Below are positions 8,115-15,520 of a stretch of DNA of 23,513 nt, piece by piece. The DNA lies in the NCBI GenBank assembly GCA_035656335.1, contig DASRSS010000093.1, positions 1-23,513 of the forward strand. Reading direction: 5' to 3'. Each line of letters starts with the position of its first letter. Within the stretch, counting starts at the first letter, position 1. The notes under the pieces were generated by a model, which worked only from the letters and a program-made list of their open reading frames with translations, had not been told where the DNA came from and ran no database searches. Source of the stretch: DASRSS01 sp035656335 (GTDB lineage Bacteria; Actinomycetota; Actinomycetes; Mycobacteriales; Jatrophihabitantaceae). Made by a program: the position numbers and the translations under genes.

Positions 8115-8271
8115 GCACCCAGCCGCTCGCCCGGGGCGGTCATCAGCTGCCCAGAGCGTCGCGACGGTCGCGGTACGCTCAAGGCGACGACGAGCGTCCA
8201 GAAGATCAGCATCCCGAAGCCCATCAGCAGCTAGTTGCCGACACCCGGCCGCCGTCCCAGTGGTGCATCAT
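8111..8271 (-). pseudogene. Decayed small membrane protein gene (SHOCT-family-like N-terminus)
   Basis: Reading the minus strand from ATGATG at 8271 gives MMHHWDGG, a start typical of small SHOCT-domain membrane proteins. The frame is then lost. A second frame resumes with N-stop-LLMGFGMLIFWTLVVALSV, a transmembrane helix in which the expected Trp codon TGG has become TAG. It continues to a stop at 8111-8113. At least one frameshift and one nonsense change are therefore present, and the usual C-terminal SHOCT helix pair is absent. The 3' end overlaps the stop of the convergent permease gene. Such proteins often neighbour metal-handling permeases. Assignment rests on recognisable fragments only. 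Confidence 0.5.
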
Positions 8272-8374
8272 CGCCTCACGCTCCTGTGTCCGTCTACGGC
8301 ACGGTGCTCGCTCAGGAACCAGCGTGCGCCGATGTGGACGAACTCAGCAGAGGCTTTGGTCGCGGACAACAGCA

Positions 8375-8412
8375 TTCAGCCGGTAGCGCCCGACGGGGCG
8401 CTACCGGCTGAA
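8375..8412 (-). terminator. 17-bp perfect stem-loop terminator
   Basis: Arms 8375-8391 and 8396-8412 are perfect 17-nt complements with a 4-nt loop (GACG). It lies 20 nt beyond the stop of the DUF6458 gene (minus strand). It also separates that gene from the decayed SHOCT-like gene. There is no U-tract on either side, so strand assignment is from position. Confidence 0.8.
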
Positions 8413-8431
8413 GGCCTTGCGGTGGTTGCGG

Positions 8432-8683
8432 TCAGATCGGTTCGTCGTAGCCGTCACGCGGCGTGACGTAGGTGCGACCCCGCGTGCCCGCGGGACCGCG
8501 CTCGATGATGTCGGTGCGGTTGCGGGTGCTCATCCAGATCAGCGTGACCAGCAGGCCGATCGCGCCGACGATCATGAGAATGACGCCGATCGTCCCGAGG
8601 TTCGCGCCATTGACGTGGTCAGTGATCGCGAACTTCAGAATCGCACCGACCGCAATCAGGAACAGACTTCCGCCGATACGCAT
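8432..8683 (-). CDS. DUF6458 family small membrane protein
   Basis: This 83-aa protein has two hydrophobic helices (~4-20 and ~28-51) joined by a short loop (ITDHVNGANLGTIG). A basic/acidic cytoplasmic tail contains TRNRTDIIERG and ends DGYDEPI. This layout, with the MRIGGSLFLIAVGAILKFAI start, matches the actinobacterial DUF6458 family, whose function is unknown. The start is very well supported by GAAGGAGG 5 nt upstream. A strong hairpin terminator follows, so it is probably a single-gene transcript. Confidence 0.88.
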   Translation of the reverse strand: MRIGGSLFLIAVGAILKFAITDHVNGANLGTIGVILMIVGAIGLLVTLIWMSTRNRTDIIERGPAGTRGRTYVTPRDGYDEPI

Positions 8684-8747
8684 CTCGGCCTCCTTCGTTG
8701 TGTTGGATGCGTGTTACCCGATAAGGGCAAACGGCTAACCAGCGTTA

Positions 8748-8777
8748 TTGATTGACGTTCAACACCTGCCCTAGGCT
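8748..8777 (+). promoter_or_regulatory. Probable sigma70-type leaderless promoter
   Basis: TTGATT at 8748-8753 and TAGGCT at 8772-8777 are separated by 18 nt. The ATG at 8785 starts 7 nt after the -10 element, so the mRNA would begin at or next to the start codon. No Shine-Dalgarno is present before 8785, which fits. Confidence 0.65.
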
Positions 8778-8784
8778 CGACCGC

Positions 8785-9957
8785 ATGGCCGGGCGCAGCT
8801 TCGACGTGGTTCTGTTCGGTGCGACCGGCTTCACCGGCGGCCTCACCGCCGAATACCTCGCCCGTTCCGTCCCGGCCGGCACGCGGTGGGCGCTGGCCGG
8901 ACGGAACCGGGGAAAGCTCGCGGGCGTGCGCGACCGGCTCGCCGAGCACGACGCGTCGCTAGCCGAGCTACCACTGCTCGAGGCGGACGTGGAGCGCCCG
9001 GAGTCGGTGCGCGCGATCGCGGCCGACGCGCGCGTCGTGATCACCACGGTCGGCCCGTACGTCCGCTACGGCGAACCGCTCGTCGCCGCGTGCGCCGACA
9101 GCGGCACCGACTACGTCGACCTCACCGGCGAGCCCGAGTTCATCAACACCACGTACCTGCGTCATCACCGGCGGGCCACCGAAACGGGCGCGCGACTGGT
9201 GCACGCGTGCGGCTTCGACTCCGTCCCGCACGACCTCGGCGCGTACTTCACCGTCCAGCAGCTGCCCGCGGACGAGCCACTGCGCATCAGCGGCTACGTG
9301 CGAGCCAACGCCGCGTTCTCCGGCGGCACGTTCTCCTCCGCGGTCACCGCCTTCTCGCGCGGACGGCAGAACCTCGCCTCGGAACGCGCGCGCAAGGCCG
9401 CCGAACCGCGCAACGCATCACGCCGGACCCGTTACGTGCCCGGCCGTCCCCATCGCGAACCGGTCGACGCGGGCTGGGCGCTACCGCTGCCCACGATCGA
9501 CGGGCCGCTCGTCGCGCGCTCGGCCCGCGCGGTCGATCGCTACGGACCGGACTTCGCGTACTCGCACTTCGTCGCGGTCCCCAAGGCGTGGCAGGCGGCC
9601 GGGCTCGTCGCCGGCGTCGGCGCGCTGCTCGTCGCGGCGCAGATCCCGCCCGCCCGGCGCGCCCTGTTGCAACGCCTTCCCGCCGGCCAGGGACCGTCCG
9701 AGCAGAAGCGCGCGAACAGTTGGTTCACCGTGACGTTCGTGGGCGAGGGCGGCGGGCACCGCGTCGTCACGCGGGTGTCCGGCGGCGACCCGGGCTACGA
9801 CGAGACCGCGAAGATGCTCGCCGAGTCGGCACTGTGTCTCGCGTTCGACGACCTGCCCGCGACGTCCGGACAGGTCACCACCGCGGCTGCGATGGGGGAT
9901 GCGCTGCTCGCGCGGCTGCAGCGAGCGGGAATCCGGTTCGAGGTGCTGTCGTCATGA
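8785..9957 (+). CDS. Saccharopine dehydrogenase-like oxidoreductase (trans-acting enoyl reductase family)
   Basis: The 390-aa protein opens with an NAD(P)-binding Rossmann motif, VVLFGATGFTGG (8-19). A second strand/basic patch (WALAGRNRGKL) favours NADPH, and VVITTVGPYVRYGEPLV and ACGFDSVPHDLGAYF segments follow. These are typical of the saccharopine dehydrogenase NADP-binding family. They include M. tuberculosis Rv2449c and the phthiocerol trans-acting enoyl reductase Rv2953, so a lipid-related substrate is likely, by inference. A hydrophobic helix around 270-290 (AAGLVAGVGALLVAAQI) is usual in this family. The ATG start is chosen over an upstream TTG because of the leaderless promoter. The stop overlaps the next ATG (ATGA), so the two genes are coupled. 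Confidence 0.88.
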   Translation: MAGRSFDVVLFGATGFTGGLTAEYLARSVPAGTRWALAGRNRGKLAGVRDRLAEHDASLAELPLLEADVERPESVRAIAADARVVITTVGPYVRYGEPLVAACADSGTDYVDLTGEPEFINTTYLRHHRRATETGARLVHACGFDSVPHDLGAYFTVQQLPADEPLRISGYVRANAAFSGGTFSSAVTAFSRGRQNLASERARKAAEPRNASRRTRYVPGRPHREPVDAGWALPLPTIDGPLVARSARAVDRYGPDFAYSHFVAVPKAWQAAGLVAGVGALLVAAQIPPARRALLQRLPAGQGPSEQKRANSWFTVTFVGEGGGHRVVTRVSGGDPGYDETAKMLAESALCLAFDDLPATSGQVTTAAAMGDALLARLQRAGIRFEVLSS

Positions 9958-10538
9958 CGGACGTTCTCGGCGTCGCCGCACTGGTCGCCGAGCGGGCGCG
10001 GTTCATGCAGACGATCGTCTCGCTCACCGACGCGGAGTTCGAGCACGGCCGGACGCTGTGCGCCGAGTGGGCGCCGCGCGACGTGTTGGCGCACCTGATC
10101 GGCGTCTCGCGTCCGATCGCGTACGTGCGCGGTGGCCTTCGCGTGAACGCGGTCAACGCGGCGATGGTTCGCGCCGGCCGGCAGCTCGGGCGCGGCGAGC
10201 TGACCGCGCGCGGCCACGAATGGGCGGCGACACCGACCGCGACCGACCGGCTGTCGGCACGCTTCCTGCTCGGTGACGTGAGCATGCACCATCAGGACGT
10301 GTTGCGCGGCCTCGGGCGAACCCGTGCCATTCCGCCCGAGGTCGCGGCCGCGATCTTCCGCGAGGGCGTGCTGCTGTCGACCGGCACGTCCCGCAACCTG
10401 CTGCGCTACCGCGTCGAGCCCACCACCGTCGGCGGACGCACGCTCGGACGCGGCCGGCGGGTGCGCGGCACAACCGAGGCGCTCGGACTGTGGCTGGCCG
10501 GACGCAGAGGCCTCGAGGACGAGCTCGACTTCGACTAG
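9954..10538 (+). CDS. Maleylpyruvate isomerase/DinB-type, mycothiol-dependent family protein
   Basis: The 194-aa protein starts at the ATG overlapping the upstream stop codon (ATGA). It has the four-helix DinB/MDMPI pattern. LCAEWAPRDVLAHLIG has the first metal ligand H47, and LLGDVSMHHQDVLRGLG has H112/H113. Members of this family bind a divalent metal. Several use mycothiol as cofactor for isomerase or S-transferase chemistry in actinobacteria. The coupling to a reductase gene suggests a shared small pathway, but the substrate cannot be read from the sequence. Its 3' flank holds an unusual nested inverted repeat. Confidence 0.85.
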   Translation: MTDVLGVAALVAERARFMQTIVSLTDAEFEHGRTLCAEWAPRDVLAHLIGVSRPIAYVRGGLRVNAVNAAMVRAGRQLGRGELTARGHEWAATPTATDRLSARFLLGDVSMHHQDVLRGLGRTRAIPPEVAAAIFREGVLLSTGTSRNLLRYRVEPTTVGGRTLGRGRRVRGTTEALGLWLAGRRGLEDELDFD

Positions 10539-10571
10539 TCGCCCGCACTTCGGCCCGCCGTGCCCCGCCCA

Positions 10572-10650
10572 CCGCCTTTTCCGACATGGTGACCGCTTTA
10601 GCCCTCCGGAACCGGCCGCCGTGTCGGAAAAGGCGGCTGTCTTAGCGGTC
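10572..10650. terminator. Bidirectional terminator with interleaved (pseudoknot-capable) repeats
   Basis: A perfect 15-nt inverted repeat has arms CCGCCTTTTCCGACA (10572-10586) and 10622-10636, around a 35-nt loop. Inside the loop GACCGCT (10591-10597) can pair with AGCGGTC (10644-10650) beyond the second arm. This gives an A-B-A'-B' order. It lies between convergent genes (plus gene ends 10538, minus gene ends 10762), the place for a shared terminator. The remaining sequence up to 10761 shows nothing recognisable. Confidence 0.6.
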
Positions 10651-10761
10651 CGTGCCGGTCTTCGCTGGCCGAGGCAGTGAACGGGTCGGGGAGCACGACC
10701 GCGGCCCGTGCCATCGCACGCCGTCAGCCGGCTTCGCGGTCAACTCTTGGGTCAGCGCTTG

Positions 10762-11341
10762 TCACCGGTGGTCACGTCGGTTGTTGCGACGGTTGTCCAC
10801 GAACGCCGTGACCTGGCGTCCGACTGCCGGGCCGACGAGCCCGGCCAGGAACGTCCTGCCGTCCTTCTCCGGAGCGAACGGGATGTCGGCAGCGAGCGCC
10901 CGGGGAAGAACGACTGCGGCCTGGGCCAGCCGATTGATACCGAGCAGCAGCAGGATCGTCGACGTCGACGCCGCGACCTGCGCGCCGGCAACGTCAGCAA
11001 CACCGCTCACGAGCAGGCGGGTGCCGATCAAGAGCGCCCACAACCACAACCCCTTCAGCGGCAGCTGACCCCAGAGCGCGCCGTCCCTCGATTCCAGCCG
11101 CATGATCGATCCCTGTGCCACACCGACGGCGGCGACGAGCACGCCCCGCGATCACCAGGAAGGCGATGTCGACCGGCTTGACGGGCTGAGCCTTGCCGCC
11201 GAGATCGGACAGCCCGATGACGGTGAGGATGGCCGGCAGCAGCACGACCCGCTTGCCCCGGAGCGGCTCACCGACGAACTGGCGTCCGACGACGAAAACG
11301 ATGACGGCGGCCGCCGCGATGACCGTGATGAAGTCCAACAT
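10762..11341 (-). pseudogene. DUF1453-like membrane protein gene interrupted by a +1 frameshift
   Basis: The ATG at 11341 has GGAGAG 7 nt upstream. It opens a frame MLDFITVIAAAAVIVFVVGR that continues to PVDIAFLVIAG and then loses sense. Skipping one G in the GGGG run (plus-strand CCCC at 11144-11147) joins it to VLVAAVGVAQGSIMRLESRD and a frame ending at 10762. The joined protein is 192 aa with about four transmembrane segments, the MRLESRDGALWGQ loop and an IPFAPEKDG tail. This resembles actinobacterial DUF1453 membrane proteins. The rest of both halves is well preserved, so the break is either a very recent mutation or a sequencing error in a homopolymer. Function unknown. Confidence 0.75.
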
Positions 11342-11384
11342 GGCCGGCTCTCCTGCCCTGGTTCGACTACCTGGCGTTGACGGT

Positions 11385-11535
11385 TTCCACGCGATGAGGA
11401 CGAGCTTGCCGTGCACGTCCGCGCTGAGCGCCTCGTGCGCGTCGCCGGCTTTCTCGAGCTCGAAGGTGGCGTGCACCACGGGTGTGAGCAGGCTGCGGTC
11501 GTAGGGCGGAACAGAACATGAGCGCGATCCAGCAC
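11385..11535 (-). pseudogene. C-terminal remnant of a zinc-type alcohol dehydrogenase / quinone reductase
   Basis: Minus-strand translation gives YDRSLLTPVVHATFELEKAG followed by DAHEALSADVHGKLVLIA. This is the characteristic C-terminus of MDR-type NADPH:quinone reductases and zinc alcohol dehydrogenases (PVV-x-FxLExAxxAHxxL...GKxVL). A possible upstream piece (VVLDRAHVLFRP) is in another frame. It joins at the GGG run 11504-11506, as if one base were missing there. No nucleotide-binding domain is present. The remnant is open in-frame into the DUF1453-like gene but has no start of its own, so I treat it as debris. The rest of the 11342-11616 gap shows nothing. Confidence 0.5.
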
Positions 11536-11616
11536 AACCGCGAGCGCCGGCTCAGCGCCTGATCACCGCGCCACGCCTTCGGACATGAGCCGCACGGCAA
11601 ACTCCGCGGGCGCGGG

Positions 11617-12891
11617 TCAGCGGTTTGGCTGCTCCGGCTCGTCGGTGACGCGCGGCAGCTGCTGGGTGTGCTCCTCGACGGCGAGCTCGTCGGCCAGCTC
11701 GTCCTCGTCGGCGAGCTGACGTCCTTCGGGTGCCGGCGGCTCGCCGGATTGCACCGGGATCGCCTGGGTCGCCTCGACATCGGGCTCGCGCTGCGTCTCG
11801 CGCCGCAGCTCCGGCGGCATGCCGTAGACCGGTTCGGGCGCCGCCGGCTGCGCTGCCGGCTGCGTCTCCTCTAGCGGTTCGGCGTCGGCGGAGTCGGTGG
11901 CGGTCTCGCTGCCGGGTTCGGCGTCGGACGCGGCCGGCGCAGCGGCCTCCGCCGATTCCGGTGCAGACGGCTCCGCGGACGGGCCCGGTGCGGCGGCCGG
12001 TTCCGATGCGGGCTGCTGCGTGGACGGCTCAGGCGGAGCCGGCCAGGCCGGCGCCGGGGTCACGACGGTCGGCTGGTCGTCGGTCGCGAAGCGGCTCGGC
12101 GGCTCGTCCGGAACGTACCTGGGCAGCTGGGTCGTGGCGCCCGCCTCCTGCATCGGGCGCTCCCACTGCGGCTCGCCCCACGGACGCGGCTCGTACACCG
12201 GCGGCGAGGTGTACCGCGGCGAGAAGCTGTCGTCGTAGTACTCGTCCTGCTCCCCGGTACCGCGCGCGGGCATGGCGGCGGCAACCTGCCGACGGCTGCT
12301 CACCGCGACCGCCGCGGCGATCAGCCCGGCGACCAGGCCGAGCACGAGTACGGCCACGAAGACCGGACCGAACGCGTTGTACCCGTACACCGACTGACCG
12401 ATCCGCGACTGCGCGGGGCCCGGCGCTGTCGGCGTCACCAGCACGTTGCGCACCATGATCGCCACCGGAGCGATCGCGGCCACCACCGCCCACGTTCCGA
12501 TCCAGACCCGTCCGAACGTCACCGACCCGCGCGCGACCGCGAGCACGCCCAGCCAGGTCAGCACGACGAGCACACCGATCGCGGCGAACTGCGCGGCCCA
12601 CACGTGCGTGGGCTGGCCGTTGGCCGGCGCGAACCGCCACCAGAACGTCGTCGCCGCGTCGATCGCGCCGCGGGAGTAGTCGGCGACCACGCGCGACGGA
12701 TCGTTCAGCGGCTTGCGCAGTGTCTTGGTCACCGCCTGGTTGTCGACGCCGCCGATCACGACCAGCTCGGTCAGGACCGCGGCCAGCGCCGCCAACCACG
12801 GCCGGCCGCGGTAGAACTTCGGCAGCGCCGGTGCGGAGGACGGGGCGCTTCCGGTGGACCGGTCGAAAATGGACTCTTCGCCTGGCTGCAT
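11617..12891 (-). CDS. Membrane protein with long Pro/Ala/Glu-rich disordered tail, function unknown
   Basis: This 424-aa protein has about four predicted transmembrane helices in residues ~30-215: WLAALAAVLTELVVIGGV, AAQFAAIGVLVVLTWLGVLA, IGTWAVVAAIAPVAIMV and FGPVFVAVLVLGLVAGLIA. The ~200-residue C-terminal tail is rich in Pro, Ala, Glu and Asp, with Tyr/Pro patches at its start. It ends in acidic runs such as ADEDELADELAVEEHTQQ. The tail is presumably cytoplasmic and unstructured, and may be a protein-binding region. No enzyme motif is seen. The start ATG is preceded by TAGCCT and 6 nt, a leaderless pattern. It is divergent from the aminopeptidase gene with only 39 nt between starts. Confidence 0.8.
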   Translation of the reverse strand: MQPGEESIFDRSTGSAPSSAPALPKFYRGRPWLAALAAVLTELVVIGGVDNQAVTKTLRKPLNDPSRVVADYSRGAIDAATTFWWRFAPANGQPTHVWAAQFAAIGVLVVLTWLGVLAVARGSVTFGRVWIGTWAVVAAIAPVAIMVRNVLVTPTAPGPAQSRIGQSVYGYNAFGPVFVAVLVLGLVAGLIAAAVAVSSRRQVAAAMPARGTGEQDEYYDDSFSPRYTSPPVYEPRPWGEPQWERPMQEAGATTQLPRYVPDEPPSRFATDDQPTVVTPAPAWPAPPEPSTQQPASEPAAAPGPSAEPSAPESAEAAAPAASDAEPGSETATDSADAEPLEETQPAAQPAAPEPVYGMPPELRRETQREPDVEATQAIPVQSGEPPAPEGRQLADEDELADELAVEEHTQQLPRVTDEPEQPNR

Positions 12892-12897
12892 CCTCCG

Positions 12898-12903
12898 AGG
12901 CTA
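12898..12903 (-). promoter_or_regulatory. TANNNT -10 element, leaderless, for the minus-strand membrane protein gene
   Basis: On the minus strand TAGCCT is followed by CGGAGG and the ATG at 12891. The GGAGG touches the ATG with no spacer, so it cannot work as a standard ribosome binding site. The -10 spacing instead fits a transcript starting at the ATG. Confidence 0.5.
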
Positions 12904-12918
12904 AGCGAGGATCGCACC

Positions 12919-12924
12919 TAGACT
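12919..12924 (+). promoter_or_regulatory. TANNNT -10 element, leaderless, for aminopeptidase P
   Basis: TAGACT is followed by CGGGAT and the ATG at 12931. There is no Shine-Dalgarno. The element lies 15 nt from the opposing -10 (12898-12903), so the two divergent promoters overlap and probably interfere or share regulators. Confidence 0.6.
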
Positions 12925-12930
12925 CGGGAT

Positions 12931-14427
12931 ATGAGCGAGTCCGACACCCCGAGTGAGGCCACCACCACGACCGAGGCGGTCAACACCTCCACGTCCTACG
13001 ACATCCCGATGGCCGAGCACCTGCGCGCGGCGATCGCGGCCGACTGGGACCCGGCGCCGCCGATGCCGCACCCGGCCCGCCCGGACGTCGCCACGTACGC
13101 GGCCAAGCGCCGCACCGCGCTGTCGGCGAAGTTCCCCGGCACGCTGATCGTCGTTCCGGCCGGGGCGCCGAAGGTGCGCGCCAACGACACGGACTACTCG
13201 TTCCGCGCCGCGAGCTCGTTCACCTGGCTGACCGGCGAGACCGCCGCCGACGCCGTGCTCGTGATGACGCCGACCGCGTCCGGGCACGACAGCACGCTGT
13301 ACGTGCGCGAGTTCGCGCAACCCGGCGACGTCGCGTACTTCACCAACCGCATGCACGGCGCGGTGTGGGTGGGCAACGTCCCGGATCTCGAGGCGACCGC
13401 GGACGTGCTCGCCCTGACCACCCGTCCGCTGGCCGCGCTCGCCGGCGACCTGGGCGCCTGGCGTGGACGCGACACGGTGGCGTTGACCGGCTTCGACCCG
13501 TCCGTCGACGAGCTGGTCCCCGGTGCGCAGCGCGACAAGCTCGCCGAGGTGCTCGACGAGCTGCGCCTGGTCAAGGACGACTGGGAGCTGGCCCGGCTGC
13601 AGCACGCGTGCGACATCACGGCGCGCGGGTTCGCCGACGTCGCGCGCGAGCTCCCGAACGTGCTCGGCCGCCCGGTGCGCGGCGAGCGCTGGCTGGAGGG
13701 CACGTTCTGGCGCCGCGCGCGGCTGGAGGGCAGCGACGTCGGCTACGGCTCGATCGTGGGCGCGGGACGGCATGGCACCACGCTGCACTGGTGGCGCAAC
13801 CACGGCGCCATCGAGCCCGGCCAGCTACTGCTCGCCGACATGGGCGTCGAGACCGACGAGCTGTACACCGCGGACGTCACGCGCACGATGCCGGTGACCG
13901 GCGACTGGACCGACGACCAGCTGCGCGTGTACCGCGCGGTGCAGGAGGCGCAGACCGCGGGCATCGCCGAGGTGAAGGCCGGTGCCGACTTCCTGGCCGC
14001 GCACCGCGCCGCGATGTGGGTGCTGGCCGATCACCTGCACAGCTGGGGCGTGCTGCCGGTGACGGCGGACGTGTCGTGCGACCCGGACCCGGACAAGCCC
14101 GGCGCGGGCCTGCACCGCCGCTACACGCTGCACGGCACGTCGCACATGCTCGGCATCGACGTGCACGACTGCGCGCAGGCGCGCAACGAGGTGTACCGCG
14201 ACGGCACACTCAGCGCGGGCAACGTGCTGACCGTCGAGCCCGGCCTCTACTTCCAGGTGAACGACCGGACGGTGCCGGCCGAGCTGCGCGGCATCGGTGT
14301 GCGCATCGAGGACGACATCGCGGTCACCGACGGCGAGCCGGTGAACCTGTCCGCCGGTCTGCCGCGCGACCCGACGGAGATCACCGCCTGGATGCGCGAG
14401 GCGCAGGTGAGTTCGTTCGCGCTCTGA
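12931..14427 (+). CDS. pepP: Xaa-Pro aminopeptidase (aminopeptidase P, M24B family)
   Basis: The 498-aa protein has the N-terminal aminopeptidase P domain (~40-200) and a C-terminal pita-bread catalytic domain (~215-490). The five metal ligands of M24 peptidases are all present. They are D303 in LLADMG, D315 in TADVTRTMPVTG, H405 in HGTSHMLGIDVHD, E436 in NVLTVEPGLYF and E460 in RIEDDIAVTDG. It should cleave the N-terminal residue from peptides with proline in second position, using two Mn2+ ions, in the cytoplasm. Length fits long actinobacterial PepP. The leaderless -10 element supports the start. The arfB gene follows after 7 nt, likely in the same transcript. Confidence 0.95.
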   Translation: MSESDTPSEATTTTEAVNTSTSYDIPMAEHLRAAIAADWDPAPPMPHPARPDVATYAAKRRTALSAKFPGTLIVVPAGAPKVRANDTDYSFRAASSFTWLTGETAADAVLVMTPTASGHDSTLYVREFAQPGDVAYFTNRMHGAVWVGNVPDLEATADVLALTTRPLAALAGDLGAWRGRDTVALTGFDPSVDELVPGAQRDKLAEVLDELRLVKDDWELARLQHACDITARGFADVARELPNVLGRPVRGERWLEGTFWRRARLEGSDVGYGSIVGAGRHGTTLHWWRNHGAIEPGQLLLADMGVETDELYTADVTRTMPVTGDWTDDQLRVYRAVQEAQTAGIAEVKAGADFLAAHRAAMWVLADHLHSWGVLPVTADVSCDPDPDKPGAGLHRRYTLHGTSHMLGIDVHDCAQARNEVYRDGTLSAGNVLTVEPGLYFQVNDRTVPAELRGIGVRIEDDIAVTDGEPVNLSAGLPRDPTEITAWMREAQVSSFAL

Positions 14428-14434
14428 CGCGCCG

Positions 14435-14878
14435 GTGTCCGACGTCGTCCTGCCGCCCGGCCGTGGCCTACCGCGCGGCCTGGTGATCCCGGACGCCGAA
14501 CTCGTCGAGCGGTTCAGCCGCTCGTCCGGCCCGGGCGGGCAGGGCGTGAACACGGCGGACAGCCGCGTCGAGCTGCGCTGGGACATCGTCGCGTCCACCG
14601 CGCTCAGCGAAACGCAGCGCAGCCGGCTGCTCGAGCGCCTCGCGTCCCGGCTCGTCGACGGCGCTCTGGTGATCGTCGCGTCCGAACAGCGCGCGCAGCT
14701 GCAGAACCGGACGGCGGCACGCGCGCGGTTGGCCACGCTGGTGTCCCAGGCGCTCGAGCCGCCACCGCCCCCACGCCGGCCCACGAAGCCGTCGCGTGCC
14801 GCGCGGCAGCGCAGGCTGGACGAGAAGCGTCAGCGCTCGCGGCGCAAGGCCGAGCGCACGCGTCCGGACGAGGACTGA
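14435..14878 (+). CDS. arfB: Alternative peptide-release factor ArfB (YaeJ/ICT1 family)
   Basis: The 147-aa protein has the release-factor catalytic core, RSSGPGGQGVNTADSRVELR, with the GGQ motif at 34-36. It lacks the stop-codon-recognition domains of RF1/RF2. The C-terminal ~35 residues are strongly basic (RAARQRRLDEKRQRSRRKAE). In ArfB this tail enters the empty mRNA channel of stalled ribosomes. The role is therefore peptidyl-tRNA hydrolysis on non-stop complexes as a backup to tmRNA. The GTG start at 14435 lies 7 nt after the pepP stop, implying co-transcription. The gene ends 3 nt before the convergent DUF5302 gene. Confidence 0.93.
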   Translation: MSDVVLPPGRGLPRGLVIPDAELVERFSRSSGPGGQGVNTADSRVELRWDIVASTALSETQRSRLLERLASRLVDGALVIVASEQRAQLQNRTAARARLATLVSQALEPPPPPRRPTKPSRAARQRRLDEKRQRSRRKAERTRPDED

Positions 14879-14881
14879 AGC

Positions 14882-15061
14882 TCAGCCGCTCTTGCGGCGG
14901 AACGTCCGCTTGCCACCGGCCGCCGCGTGCTCGCCGTGGATCTTCGAGTCGCCGTGCCCGGCCGCGGCCCGGCCCGCCTGCTGGCTGCGCTTGCGCTCGA
15001 GCGCCTCGCGGAACTTGTCCTTGGCGTCGTCCGCGCTGCCGGCGGAACTCTTGTCGGTCAT
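14882..15061 (-). CDS. DUF5302 family small basic protein
   Basis: This 59-aa hydrophilic protein reads MTDKSSAGSADDAKDKFREA at its start, then LERKRSQQAG and SKIHGEH, ending with GGKRTFRRKSG. The layout matches the actinobacterial DUF5302 family: an acidic/amphipathic N-terminal helix, a Gly/His-rich middle and an FRRKSG end. Its function is unknown. I start at the ATG at 15061 because the upstream extension (MPATACEGRD) lacks family resemblance. AGGG lies close upstream. It is convergent with arfB and follows the Ddn-type gene on the same strand. Confidence 0.82.
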   Translation of the reverse strand: MTDKSSAGSADDAKDKFREALERKRSQQAGRAAAGHGDSKIHGEHAAAGGKRTFRRKSG

Positions 15062-15103
15062 GTCCCTACCCTCGCACGCCGTGGCCGGCACCGGAAACCT
15101 GAT

Positions 15104-15514
15104 TCAGCCGGCGCGTTCGAGCACGACGACCGGGATCTCGCGCGACGTCTTCTGCTGGTAGTCGTCGTAGTCCGGCCACACCTCGGTCATCGCGCGCCAC
15201 ATCGCGGGCTTCTCCTCCGCGGTCGCGGTTCGCGCGCGCGCCGCAAAGACGTCGCCCTGAATCTGCACCGTCACGTTCGGGTCGGCCTGCAGGTTCAGGT
15301 ACCACGACGGCGGTTCGTCGGCGCCGCCCTTGGAAGCGACGATCAGGTAGGCGCCGTCGAAGTCGCGGTAGATGAGCGGGTGCGTGTACTCGCGACCGGA
15401 CGAGCGTCCCTTGGTCGTCAGCAGCAGGATCGTGGTGCCGTTGCGCCAGTGGTATCCCTCAGCGCCGTCGGTCGCGCGGTATCGGTCGACGTGTTCCTGG
15501 CCGTAAAGGGTCAT
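15104..15514 (-). CDS. Deazaflavin (F420)-dependent nitroreductase/quinone reductase, Ddn family
   Basis: This 136-aa single-domain split-barrel protein has typical Ddn/FDOR-A segments. They are TTILLLTTKGRSSGREYTHP (~27-46), YLIVASKGGADEPPSWYLNL (~56-75), DPNVTVQIQGDVFAARARTA and WPDYDDYQQKTSREIPVVVL. The family binds coenzyme F420H2 and reduces quinones, nitroimidazoles or other low-potential acceptors. It therefore also implies an F420-producing host. The start at 15514 fits a leaderless -10 TAAGGT six nt upstream. A cluster of DnaA-box-like nonamers begins about 27 nt upstream of the start and could overlap its -35 region. Confidence 0.92.
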   Translation of the reverse strand: MTLYGQEHVDRYRATDGAEGYHWRNGTTILLLTTKGRSSGREYTHPLIYRDFDGAYLIVASKGGADEPPSWYLNLQADPNVTVQIQGDVFAARARTATAEEKPAMWRAMTEVWPDYDDYQQKTSREIPVVVLERAG

Positions 15515-15520
15515 GCCTCG

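Noticed and set aside
8752..8784. Upstream TTG start for the saccharopine-dehydrogenase-like gene
   Set aside because: The TTG overlaps the -35 region of the likely promoter, and the 11 added residues precede the Rossmann strand without family resemblance.
9684..9696. GGGACCGTCC in the reductase gene as a DosR box
   Set aside because: The half-sites are too close together and it is inside coding sequence.
10994..11479. A single 161-aa protein joining the dehydrogenase remnant to the DUF1453-like start
   Set aside because: The fusion is only an absence of stops; a proper ATG with GGAGAG exists at 11341 and the C-terminal part of the frame becomes Arg-rich nonsense after the frameshift.
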